Source: Sphagnum compactum
Taxonomy: Eukaryota; Bryophyta; Sphagnopsida; Sphagnales
Direction: 5' to 3'
Length of the DNA stretch: 64,000 nucleotides
NCBI GenBank assembly: GCA_965153455.1
Contig: OZ234500.1
Coordinates: forward strand, 2,666,001-2,730,000
This document shows positions 25,851 to 36,892 of this stretch, piece by piece. The notes beneath the pieces were generated by a model. The model saw only the letters and a list, made by a program, of their open reading frames with translations, had not been told where the DNA came from and made no database searches. The translations under genes were made by a program, and so were the position numbers. The first letter of the stretch is position 1; every line of letters begins with the position of its first letter.

Positions 25851-26174
25851 AAGTCAAGGATGATGACCATGTGCCCTCAGTATCAAGAGAGGCTAAACTG
25901 CATTTTTGTATTCACTCTTTTGCTTGCAATTCAATTGTGCTACAAGTGCACTTGGTGTATGCAGGGGCTACTGGAGACAACATGTACCCTCTTTTGTTCT
26001 AAGCTTGTAAGATATAAAATGTGAGTCTTGGAGTTCTGGTTGCTCCAAGAAACAGAAATGTTAAAGCATTGAAAGAGCAATTTCAATTTAGAGATTGATT
26101 GAGATCACTAACTATTTCAAGCTTGAATGGGTGTGATGGTATTGAAATTGCAGAGGATGTTGCAATTCCCAGGT

Positions 26175-26306
26175 GACACTTAAGCTAAAGCCTAGACCTT
26201 AAACCCTAAGCCCTAAACCTAAGTCATGCCACATGACACTTAGGCTAAGTCTAGATGTAGGTCATGGCACATGACACTTAGGCTAAGCTTAGATGTAGGT
26301 CATGCC
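26175..26306. repeat. Short tandem repeat, period about 38 bp
   Basis: Units built on GTCATGCCACATGACACTTA start at 26223, 26261 and 26299. A degenerate earlier unit begins near 26175 and contains AAACCCTAA-type telomere-like motifs (26196-26218). Each unit holds a small palindrome (GCCACATG/CATGGC-like). Confidence 0.75.
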
Positions 26307-26699
26307 ATGTATTACCTAGGCCATCTATGCTAGACCTAGCACTAAGCCATGTGGAACCTAAGCCTAGACTACCAAGGCCACTTGACAACTAAGACATATT
26401 AGTTGCGTACATAACCATAAAGTGATCACATATGTAGCTAAAGGGTTTTAAATAATTTACTTGTATGAAAAATCATTCATGTTGATGATTTTTCATATCA
26501 TTAATTACAAACTAATTACATAGATGATCGTATATATTTAAAATTATTCGGTTACAACTTTTTGGTTACATGAAGATTCAATATAATTGCAAATGATAAC
26601 TAGTTACATGATATTTGTGAAGTGAGATTGTTTGCAAACACAACTTCCATACTCACGATAATTGATTGTCATTGATATTTGTAGTGCGAAGCAATGCAA

Positions 26700-27830
26700 A
26701 GCCCGAGTTATTGAAAATAGATTATCAACTTTTAGAACCAAGATGGATGATAAATTCAACCTCTTTTTTTTTTTGTGTGTGTGCACACATGCACATTCCT
26801 TTCCTTTTTCATCCAAGGAATTGACATCATGAGTATGCTACTTAACATGAGGTGCATTTTGTAGTAGTTAAAAGCTTTATAAAAAAGTTATTTTAAGAAA
26901 CATGAGTGTTTGGCTTGGGCCATTGTGGTCATTAAAATTATGTAAGTTAATCAAAAAAATGATCGGCTTTTAGAAACAACATGGATGATAAAGTCAATCC
27001 ATTTTTTCTTGTGCAAATGCACATTTCCTTCCCTTTTTCATCCAAGGAGTTGACATCATGTGTAGGTTACCTAACGCGAATGTAATAGTTGAGTTTTATA
27101 GATTTTTAAAAAAACATCATTTAACAAACATGATTGGTTGACTTGGAGCTAATGTGCTCATTAAAATTATGGAAATTAGTGAAAAAAATAATGAGCTTTC
27201 AGAAACAAGATGGATGATAAAGTCAACCCTTTTCTTCTTTGCAAATGCACATTTCCTTCCCTTTTTCATCCAAGGAGTTGACATCATGAGTAGGTTACCT
27301 AACACGAGTGCATATTGTAATAGTTGGGTTTTATAAAAATTTAAAAAAAACATTATTTAACAAACATGAATGGTTTACTTGGACTATTGTGGTCATTAAA
27401 ATTATGGAAAATTAGTGAAAATTTTGATGAGCTTTTAGAAACAAGATGGATGATAAATTCACCCCCTTTCATGTGCAAATGCACATTTCCTTGCTTTTTT
27501 CATCCAAGGAGTTGACATCATGAGCATGTTACTTAACGTAAGTGCATATTGTAATAGTCGAGTTTTATACATATAAAAACATTATTTAACAAACATGATT
27601 GGTCGACTTGGACTATTGTGGTCGTTAAAATTATGGAAAATTAGTGAAAATTTTGATGAGCTTTTTAGAAACAAGATGGATGGATGATAATATTTGCACA
27701 CCTTTCATCCCCTTTTTTCCATCCAAGAAGTCGACATCATGAGTATGTTACCCAACGTGAGGTGCATTTTGTAGTAGTTGAGTTTTAATAAAAAAAAATA
27801 CATTATTTGACAAACATGATTGGTTGGCTT
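26700..27830. repeat. Tandem repeat array, period about 228 bp, about five units
   Basis: The anchor TTGACATCAT (TCGACATCAT in the last unit) recurs at 26821, 27050, 27278, 27512 and 27731, giving spacings of 229, 228, 234 and 219. Each unit also carries AGAAACAAGATGGATGATAA, CCTTTTTCATCCAAGGAG and an ACATTATTTAACAAACATGA-type block. Units are diverged and have no conserved open frame. The array ends about 350 bp upstream of the EXS start codon and may limit or influence its promoter. Confidence 0.88.
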
Positions 27831-27885
27831 TGTTGCTTTTTGGTCCCTGCTGGCGCCCTTTTAGGATCTGAACTTTCCCAAGAAG

Positions 27886-28131
27886 ATGAAGAAGACGAAG
27901 GTGGTCTGCCGAAGGAGAGAGAGAGAGAGAGAGAGAGGCGGGGAGGGCTGTACACGAAGAAGAAGGGAATGGGTGTGTAGATCTAATGCCCAAGGTGCCA
28001 TTGCCGTTGATGATGGAAAAACCAAGAGGAAAATCAACAACAAGAAGAACAAGCAAGGATCAACAAAGTCCCCCACTGTTGAAAGGAGAAGTAGCAGGGA
28101 AATGCCAATGAAAAATCGATTTGGAGTGTGA
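27886..28131 (+). other. Possible upstream ORF of the EXS gene
   Basis: An ATG-initiated 81-codon frame, very rich in Lys and Arg (MKKTKVVCRRRERERERGG at its start), ends with TGA 51 bases before the EXS ATG and in the same frame. It contains a (GA)n run (27915-27938). If the EXS transcript starts upstream of 27886, this would be a long upstream ORF able to repress translation. If transcription starts later, it is only promoter sequence. Confidence 0.3.
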
Positions 28132-28133
28132 AT

Positions 28134-28162
28134 TTTTCTTCTTCTTCTTCTTCTTCTTCTTC
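28134..28162. repeat. (CTT)n microsatellite in the EXS leader
   Basis: Uninterrupted TTC/CTT run ending about 20 bases upstream of the EXS start codon, in the probable 5' untranslated region. Confidence 0.8.
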
Positions 28163-28182
28163 TGCTGATTCTCGGCTTCAAA

Positions 28183-31100
28183 ATGTTGGGTCACCATAGT
28201 TGGGCGAAGAACAGGGAGCCTTATGCCAACGGCATGAAGGTAGGTTTGTCTGCTTCTTCTTTTCTTTTTTCTTTAATTTTTATTATCAATTTGTTTATGT
28301 CGGACTTCGAGGGATGGTTTGGAACACGGATTGTACAAACGCATCTATCTAGTCTCAGATTTTCTGTTTCATCATAAATGGCACTAGGTTCTGATATGTC
28401 ATAGTCTATCGAAATTGGGTACTGAGTTAGGGTTTGAGACGCTTGTGGAATGCTGTTGTATTAAGTGTTGAGATCTCATTCTCTTTTCATGTCCCGGTGG
28501 TGGAATTTGATGTCAATCTTATGTTTCTTGAGAAGGGTTTTCTTTTTTATATACCTATAGCAGCAGATCATGAACTGTGATTTGTTTTTTTCATGCAGGC
28601 TATTTTCACTGCAGCATGGATTCTCTTCTGCTTGAAGGTACTGCTGCAGTTTCATTTTCAGTTCCTCCATGCTTCAAGGGCATCACAATTCAATAAAGAT
28701 GCAATCTTTTGTCTTGCTAAGTAATCCTTGAGGTCAGGGAATATTGGCATCACTTGCACTAAACCCTAATGATCTGCAGATGGCAATCTCAGTGTGCTAC
28801 TATCACCAGGAAATGTGATCACATCTTGGTGTGTACTACATACTATCGTGGTTCTAGTAACAGCATTGACATTGCCCCCTTGAAGCAGGTAGCCCATGAG
28901 TCAATGGTTTTGATGAATGTGAGTACAAGGGACAAATTCTTCCTAGAAGTGTATCTGTACTACAATCCCGTGTGTCTGATGGTCAGTATCTCCTTCACCA
29001 ATACTTCTCATTGTCATTCTTCCATAGATTCTGCAAGCGTAGAAAGGGTGTAATAGTCAGTTGATCACTTGATGAAGAGCATTTGGATAAGATTGATTCT
29101 TTGCTGGAGTACATTAATTTGGGGTGATGAATGATTCTTCTTGCAATTGTAGAAATGGCCACAAATCTGGACTCTTATATGTCAGAACAGCTTACATTGT
29201 AGTTTGCAGAATGTTGAACAGCTCTCTAAAATGCTTCAGTTGGATCACATAGCAAGAGCCAGATAAAGAAAGTAATTGGCATCACTTTTGCAATGGACTA
29301 CATAGGGTTTCTGAATTTAGACCTAATCCATGCCGGTTTTATTAGTGTTTGTGCAGGCTTTGATGGTGTGGCTCTGGGGAGTAAATGTGTATGTGTTTCT
29401 GAATACAAGAATACCGTATGCTAAGGTGTTTGAGCTTGAACACAACCACCTCACACACCATGAGATATGGAAGGTAGTCCCCAACAATTTTTTTGCCCTC
29501 CATCACCTTACTTCACGCAAGGCAAATGCATGGAAGGAAGAGCAGTAAATAATAAGTTCAGCAGTATTCCATTGAAAACAATACCACCTTAAATGTGACA
29601 GACAATGTTTCAGTCTTATCATTGCTCGCTCAATGAATTTCCTGCTCTGTTTATTAAGTTTAACTTCATAATCTGAGCCCATGCTTCTCAAAACTTGCAG
29701 ATTGCTTCCTGGATGACAGTGGCTTGGATAACCAGCATGACTGCATACCTCTATCTCTACTCCCATGGCATGGTCTTCCATGCTGCCTCACAGCCTGTAA
29801 GTACAGCGCCACTTTCCAAAAATCTTGTAACAGTTTATTCGGTAATTGTGGCTTCACGAGTGGGCTTTTGTGATAGTTTTGCATGAAATATGTTGGATCA
29901 CAGATGTGTATTTTTCTGTGTCACAGATGTAGCCCACTAGATGGGTGCCAGCATTGTCTTTGGTCAGGTTCACTGTTAGGGTAGCCCATGGCTATTTTGG
30001 GCCCCAGCTAGAGAAAATCGTCTTACATCTAGGATCTGAGCCTGTGCTAGGATCCCTATTCTTGGGGAACATACATGGGGATGCTATGTCAAGCCTTATT
30101 CTTCAAAGCATGTATATCTCAAGAATATCTAGCTTGTTGGCAATATGTTTGTAGTCCTGTACCATGTTCTTGTTAATTTCTCCATTTGCATTTGGCCATT
30201 TGGATAATCCGAGCTTACTGAGCTGACATGACAGATTCTTCTCTATATATTGGTGCCATTGGTACTGGGTTTGCCCCTGGATATATTTCACATGCAAACC
30301 CGTTTCTACTTCTTGAGAACTCTTCTGCGACTTACTCTCCCCGTTCAGGTGCCTTTTCACTCCATGAGCAGAACACAAGAATGAGGGGGAACTGTACTAT
30401 ATATTACTGCCTGGAGCAATGATGATAAGAAATGTATAAAGGGGTAAATTAGAAAATGCTAAAACATCTTGAGCCTCACACCTAACTCACCATGTGAATG
30501 ATGGAAATGTCCATGTCATTTGCATGTATCTAGATTTGCACATTTTCTGTGTGGAATTGTGTGCACTGTAATGTCAAAATGTTGGAAAACATCAACAGAT
30601 TCAAACAATAAACATGAAAAGGAATGAAAAAGACAAAGGCACAGAAAGGCATGATACTTTCAAAGAATGAACTTCTACATTCCCCAAGGACTTGGAACTT
30701 GAGAACATGCAACCAATTCAATGGTCAGGAGGATTGACAGAAATTTTGAGAGGGTCAGTAGAACAATTGACAGTCAAATTTTTCTCACTGTTCTTGACTC
30801 AGTTGGAAGGAAGATGTAGCCTAGAGATCCACAACAAGAAAGAAGTAACAAAATGTACCTGTTAGGAGATGCCATTGCACACACTTTGACAGTTGATTTG
30901 TTATAAGACTAGGAGGTGCATCCCATGGCATCTTTACTTGTCCTGCTTGATACACACACAGTACACAGAAAGCACCACCAGGAATTCAGAGGGGAGAGAC
31001 TGAGGAGCAAATAAGTTCTAATTAAGTACCTATAGGGCTTATCAGTTTACTGAAGGTTTCCCTGGTGTGCAGCCTATATCATTTGCCGACTTTTTTCTGG

Positions 31101-33423
31101 CAGATGTGCTGACATCCATGGCCAAAGTATGTGAGCATTCATCTTTGTTTGCAGCCTGTGTCAGGTCTTGAGTTCTTTGTTGGTACTTTGCAGAGGTATA
31201 AGAGCGAAATGTTGTAAAGCTGAAGCCAACACTCTGATAGTGTTTGAAATTCTAGAGGATTGATCAAAACAAATGCCCGAGATTGTAACCCATATAACCC
31301 TTGATGTTTGAGGGTTCAGTATGTGTCCATATTCCATGTTCTTTGAACTCAGGAGCTTCCTTGTGTCTTATCCCAATTCACACAAGAAATGGTAACCTAA
31401 GTTTGTGGCACTACAGCATCCAGCATGATTTCATAGTTTCTGGTCATTTTCACCTCTACTTAAGCCATTCTGTTGTCACTGGGTTTTTTGTATTTGGATC
31501 ACAGTACCACAAGATATGCATTTGGCAGGTTGATTCTGGAGGTTCTCACGAGTAGGTTTCTGACTGTGCAGGTCCTCTCAGACTTGGAGCGCTCTGTTTG
31601 CAGAATGTATCATCGACAGGCAAGTTTCACAACACATGGATTTGTGTAGTTTGCCCATTGTCCCGTATCTTTGTGAAACTAGCTCTATGTGATGCTATCA
31701 GTTTCCGTTCTTGGGCTTTGCTCACAAGTTGGGACTTCACATCCTGTTGCATTTGTCAACTGACTTTTGTTTGAGAGCAGACATCTTAGTTGGGGACTGT
31801 TTCTCTGTATCCCTGTTTAGTCAGGGCATGCTGCCTTTCTTATCTATCACCCTACAGGAGGGATCTTGTTTCCTTGGACACTCTGTGGGACCCCATTCTT
31901 AGTGGTTACTCAATTTCTGTTGTTATCAAAAGTTGGAAGGAATAAATGTCATGCAATATTAGACCTCCAGGCCCTTCTAAATTGGTGAGTCTGTGTGGGG
32001 CAGGTGGCAACTGTTGCTTGGTTGGAACCTGGTGATACATGCGGCAGCCATTCTATCCATATACCAATTGTCTTGGCCATCCCTTATGTGATCCGCTTTT
32101 TACAGTGCATACGACAGTACCATGACACAAAAGACAAGACCTGCCTTGCCAATGGTATGTCTTATGTGCACACTTTTGGGATTAGTGTAAGAGGATAGTC
32201 TAGAGAATATTCATAAGATAAACACTTCTGGGGTCGCTTTTCATGGGTTACACAAATAGGTATGGCTGTTAGACACCCATTTCTTGCCAGGAGGTCAGGA
32301 CAAGAAGTCCAGAGACATGACTCACAGGCATCATTCAGTCCTTATAGATCCTTCAAAATAATTCATTGAGGATTGAGACATGAACACATCTTGTAACCCT
32401 AGCTGTTGTCATGCTGCTTTTCTGATTTTATGTTATTAATGATGGCAATGGTGAGGGTGGGTGTAGCATTGAAGTACTTTTCAACTTTTCCTGTCATATT
32501 ATTGTCAGCAATGAAATATCATGTGCTGCAAGAGCTTTGGGAGGGCCAGCTGCGTCCATTATGGCTATTTTTTGCTGTCCTCAATTCATGTTACTGCTTC
32601 TATTGGGATATCCGGAAAGATTGGGACATTGGGTTTGTCTCTCCCTCCAATATTTACATCTATGATGACATGTTTCATGGTTGCAAGTTTTTCCCCCTTC
32701 CGTAGCAGTTTTGACCTTGAGGTTCGCTCTGAAAGAGAAATTGAGTCGTTTTGTTCTGATAAGTAGTAGAGAGGAAGTGCAAGGATTGCATTTGATTTAC
32801 TAAGGGACTGATAGTTCTGATCATCTGTTGGGGTATTGATTTCTTTGTTTTTTCCTGACGTGGTTTTACTGAGTGAACTATGTAGTTTGATTGGTACACA
32901 CATATGCTCTTGATCATGTAGTTTTCTATGTTAACCCATGTGTCTTTTTTTGGCATGTAGGTGCTTATCTGGTCCCTGCAGATCAAGGAAGCAGTGTCTT
33001 CGTCCAACCTTGCTATACAACCGACCTGAGGTTTGCCTCTCTGATCACCCTACATTGCAGCTCCCACATTTTGTCTTGGGGTGGTTTCTTGTTGTTTTTC
33101 TTTTCCAGAAGCATGCATGAACAGTGCACTGAAGGTTGCAACCTTCGGTGAGGCAGGTGTATTATTGGGCAATAGGTAGCAACCTGGTGCTGAGAGGTGC
33201 ATGGACATATAAGCTATCAGCCCACTTGCGACATAACTTTAAGACTGTGTTCTTTTTCTCACTTCTTGAGATGTGCCGCCGTTTTCAATGGGTTTTCTTT
33301 AGGGTAGAGATTGCAGCTATGAAGTTGTCAAATTCCAGCCCCACTCTCCCAAGGGTGAATTCACCAATTCCACTGAAGGATTTGTCTGCCGAGGCAGAGC
33401 GTTTGCTTACTGCCTCAGAGTAA
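28183..33423 (+). CDS. EXS-domain membrane protein (ERD1/XPR1/PHO1-like, no SPX)
   Basis: Eleven exons: 28183-28239, 28599-28637, 29357-29473, 29701-29796, 30235-30348, 31073-31126, 31572-31619, 32004-32154, 32467-32632, 32961-33030 and 33157-33423. They join in frame to 392 residues. The product follows the plant At5g35730-type EXS protein throughout: MVWLWGVNVYVFL, EHNHLTHHEIWK, TSMTAYLYLYSHG, RFYFLRTLLRLTLPVQ, FADFFLADVLTSMAK, DLERSVCRMYHRQ, CGSHSIHIPIVLAIPYVIRF, FYWDIRKDW, WAIGSNLVLRGAWTYKLSAH and RRFQWVFFRVE. EXS domains form the phosphate channel of XPR1/PHO1, and yeast Erd1 recycles Golgi phosphate. No SPX sensor domain is encoded here. Several hydrophobic segments fit a polytopic Golgi or plasma-membrane protein. 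Intron 7 has a GC donor. The role in phosphate handling is inferred from the family. Confidence 0.93.
31620..31621 (+). other. GC 5' splice site of EXS intron 7
   Basis: Exon 7 ends CATCGACAG at 31619 and continues GCAAGT, the exact consensus of plant GC-AG introns (AG|GCAAGT). The protein junction CRMYHRQ|VATVAW is the conserved family sequence, and the next exon starts at 32004 after a GGGGCAG acceptor. Confidence 0.85.
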
Positions 33424-36400
33424 GATGTGTGGCATTAATTATTTGTCTCAATTGATTTTTATGTTTGGGCAGTTGAAAAAGCTTTCTTTCAGAGTTACAT
33501 GCAGCAGGTGACATTATTTTTGCCCTAAGTAGAGCCTAGATAACACCATTGTTTCAGAAGAGATGGAATTTTTGTGGAAAGTTTGTAGCATGGTTCATGT
33601 TCCAGGACCCAGAATACACCATTTGGAGAGAATTAGAACTGGCAAATAAGCAATGACCTATTTATCAGAGCTTGGCTGCATGTACCTGTGAAGACATGAT
33701 GTCCAATCAGAGCTCTAATAGAAATCACCCTCTGTTAGGGTGGTATACTAACCTTAAGTTGATCATTTGTGCCTGAGCTGTTTGCAATACCAAAAATAGT
33801 GATGGAAACAAAGTAGACAAGTGTTTTGGTGCAAGGATAGCTTTTTGTTTCCCTCTCTGTAGACCTTCTTTACTTTGTCTGAGTATGGGGTTTAAGACGG
33901 TAGATGGAGAGATTAGTGGAACAGTGCATAGTGGGCCCCAAGAAGTATGGTTGTGTTCATACTGCATATCTGGAAATCAAGGTTCTTTAATTTTGGTGGC
34001 TTGCAGATTCCAAGAGTGCCAGGAGTTGCTTACTCATTCAAAGTTTACTTTTGCTGATAATTTAGCAGTACAATTTGTGCAGGGGCTACTTGCACACCAG
34101 TGACATGAGGTCTGGACCTTTAATCTGCACTGATATTTGAGTGAAACAGAGGATAATCTACTTCTTTAGCAAAGATTACCATGACACTGCAAAGAGTAGA
34201 AGAAACCTCAGAAGTGTGTCTTGTCACACATCACTTAGTTTTTTGGGCCCAAAACAATAAAGGACTAACATCTAGAACACAGGAATTGAGAAGCTTCAAA
34301 GTCATTTTGCACTCCTATGAAATATCTGTTGAGGTCTGCTTGTGGTGCACCAGAAATTGGTCATGGGGCAAAGGCACATGAAAGCCCACAAGTCTCAATT
34401 TCAAAGCTCACAGATGCAAACAATGTTTGTTTGTTGGCCATGAAGCATTAAGGTGATTTCACGAGCATCCCAGAAAAGAAGGTTCTTGCTGGCTGCAAAG
34501 TGTTAAGATGGTTTCCCATCCAGAATTGAAGGTTCTTATTTGACATTTGCTAACAAGATCCTACACCGCCTTAGAATTGCGTAAAAGACTTAATCAAATG
34601 GCCAACTTAGGGTTATTAAAACCTGAAGCATCTAAAGGTTCAACTTTCAACATGGTTGACTTCCCACTAAGGATGTGATGCGTGGGCATATCTTCCAATT
34701 TGTTGGAGTTTTTTATTTGTACCTTCTCACCAAAGTCCTAGAACGAAAACAAACCGAAACTATCAGATGAAGAAAAGTCAAAACATGCTGGTTTGATTTG
34801 ACTCACCAAAATGGTTTTGGCCCAGCATTGGATGAAGAAAAGGCAAAGGCTGGTGAAAGGCACAGCAAAGCCTAACACCTGCTGTCAATTGGCTAGATAG
34901 TTTGATTGGTCCTGGTGGGTTGCTGTTAGTAGTCTCCCACCTATTTGCAGTCCCAGTTTTAGTTTTATGGGAGGGATTGGAAAAAAGTAAATAACTAAAC
35001 TTGGATATGAGAAATATTTTTGCAGGGTCACGTACTTAAGTACCACTGGAGCTGCTCTTTCGCCCAAGCCTGGAAATCATACAACTGTGATTGAGGCAAA
35101 GGCCCTACTGCCTGTGAACTTTGAAGAATACAGAAAATATATCCTCTATTCAATTAGCAACATATGAGAGGTTTCCACACCATACTTTGACAGGAGATGA
35201 GAATCTGTACTAAACAATTTTTGAAAGAAGGTGGGAAGGATCTTGACTGTGGAAAGACTGAGCTCCTAACACACGTGCACACTGCAGCACTCTACCACAT
35301 GCTCTAGAAAACCTTATCTTGGTGTAAAATGCAAAGCCAGAGATATGTGGGTCTAGTTCACAACAAAAAAGGGCTGTCAGAGACTAAAGGAAATTCAATA
35401 CACGTTGTTTAGAGAGTATTGAACTAGACCATTCTTAATGCTTTAATTTAACACACATGGGCATAGTGCTAGGATGTCAACTTGCCAATAAGTCCTTGTG
35501 TTTCACCCATCCACTTGATGCATGTGGGTGTGCTCGTTACCATGAAAAGTATGCTGAAGGAATCAAAGAAAGAAGGAAAAAAAAAAGCATGTATGCTTGT
35601 TACATTCAGCCAGCTTCTCAAGAGGTCAATGGATTAAAAGAACCAACACAAATCTTTTTGTAAAAAAAGTTGACATTGTGCCCAACTGAGAATTGTAGGT
35701 AAACTACTTTCCTCTGCCATAGTTGACTCCCTCCTCCTCTCCTCTTTGTAAGGAGTGCTCTACATGATGACAGTACTTGGCTTCGTAGTTGGTCACCACC
35801 CATCACCACAGTCTTCCCAGCCCAAGTGAAAATTTCACTTTCTGAATTTTTTCATCCTAAACAAAGCCCAGAGAATGCATGCTTTCTTGTAGTGTACTAA
35901 AGATGTGTAAATGCCATGTAAGTATGCATTATAACCCAACAACCCAACTTTCATTCAAAACCTTCAGTACTCGCATTTTACAACTCTGCGTTTTGTAATT
36001 AAATTGTTTGCAGTCCATAGGTTTGAGCAAAGTTAGATGAAGATGCCATATTTTGTGTAAGGGATATAAGCACAATGACAGACTTATCAGGTGAAACTTA
36101 AATAATCATTTTCACAAAAGTTTAGAGCTGTTGAAGCAACTTTTCACTACACATGTAGAGATGCTACACTTATGAGGGAAACTGGCTGGTGCATTCTCCA
36201 AGATCATATTTTTCTTGCACACACTTTAAATCCATTCTACCCACGTTGTATAATAATATTTCTGAAGAGAACCCATGAACATTCAGGATTTCAATGGCAC
36301 TTCTAGTGCTGCTACACAAGAGCCTACAGAGCTGAAAATTTGCTTGGAGACTCAGCATCCTTGGACTTCCCCTGTTCAGTGTTGCTTCATGGTCTGCCTA

Positions 36401-36892
36401 TGTATCCAAATTGCATATATCTGTGCACATGGATGATGGTAGTTTCCCACCAGTGTTGGCTGGTTCCAGTTCCGGTTCTTGGCCCAGTTATTGGGTACTC
36501 AGACCACCAGCTCCAAGAAAAAGAAATCAGAACTGGAACTGTAAGCAGGAAACCAGCCTCTGGCTAGAAGCAGTACCCGGAAGCAGCCCCAAACCCATTT
36601 TACAAAGGTCCCAGTTTGAATCTGATAAAATCCTCTTGGAGTTCTCACTCTCTCTATCCATATTAAATCTCCAGGAAGAAGAAATTGACCTGCCAAGATC
36701 TTCATATTGCAGTTTGTGGATTGCAGAAGCCCTACACATGAGGGGTTTGGCAATGCACACTGCTGCTCTTCCTAATGTATGGCATTCTCACCATCTTCAT
36801 GGCAAATCAACCAAAACCGTCAAGCTATTACATTTGTCTACTGTACAGATCTGATGGTCATGTAGCACCAGAGGACTCAGCCTTCCATGTTC
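33424..36892. other. Intergenic between EXS and MAPKKK, convergent 3' ends
   Basis: Both flanking genes end here, so the two 3' untranslated regions lie in this interval. I see no further gene. A degenerate two-copy repeat is visible at about 34440-34555 (AAGGTTCTTG-type units). A small inverted repeat built on CAGTTCCGGTTCTT and CAGAACTGGAACTG lies near 36465-36542. Open frames near 36411-36854 (plus) and 36527-36760 (minus) overlap each other and match no known family. Confidence 0.4.

Noticed and set aside
30150-30234. Sequence reading like a broken EXS exon 5 (FLLISPFAFGHLDN, then a stop)
   Set aside because: A better in-frame exon was found at 30235-30348 with a CATGACAG acceptor and exactly 38 conserved codons (ending RFYFLRTLLRLTLPVQ). 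The EXS gene is therefore intact and the upstream resemblance is accidental.
36411-36854. 147-codon open frame on the plus strand beyond the MAPKKK 3' end
   Set aside because: It overlaps open frames on the other strand, has no recognisable domain and lies where the MAPKKK 3' UTR is expected.
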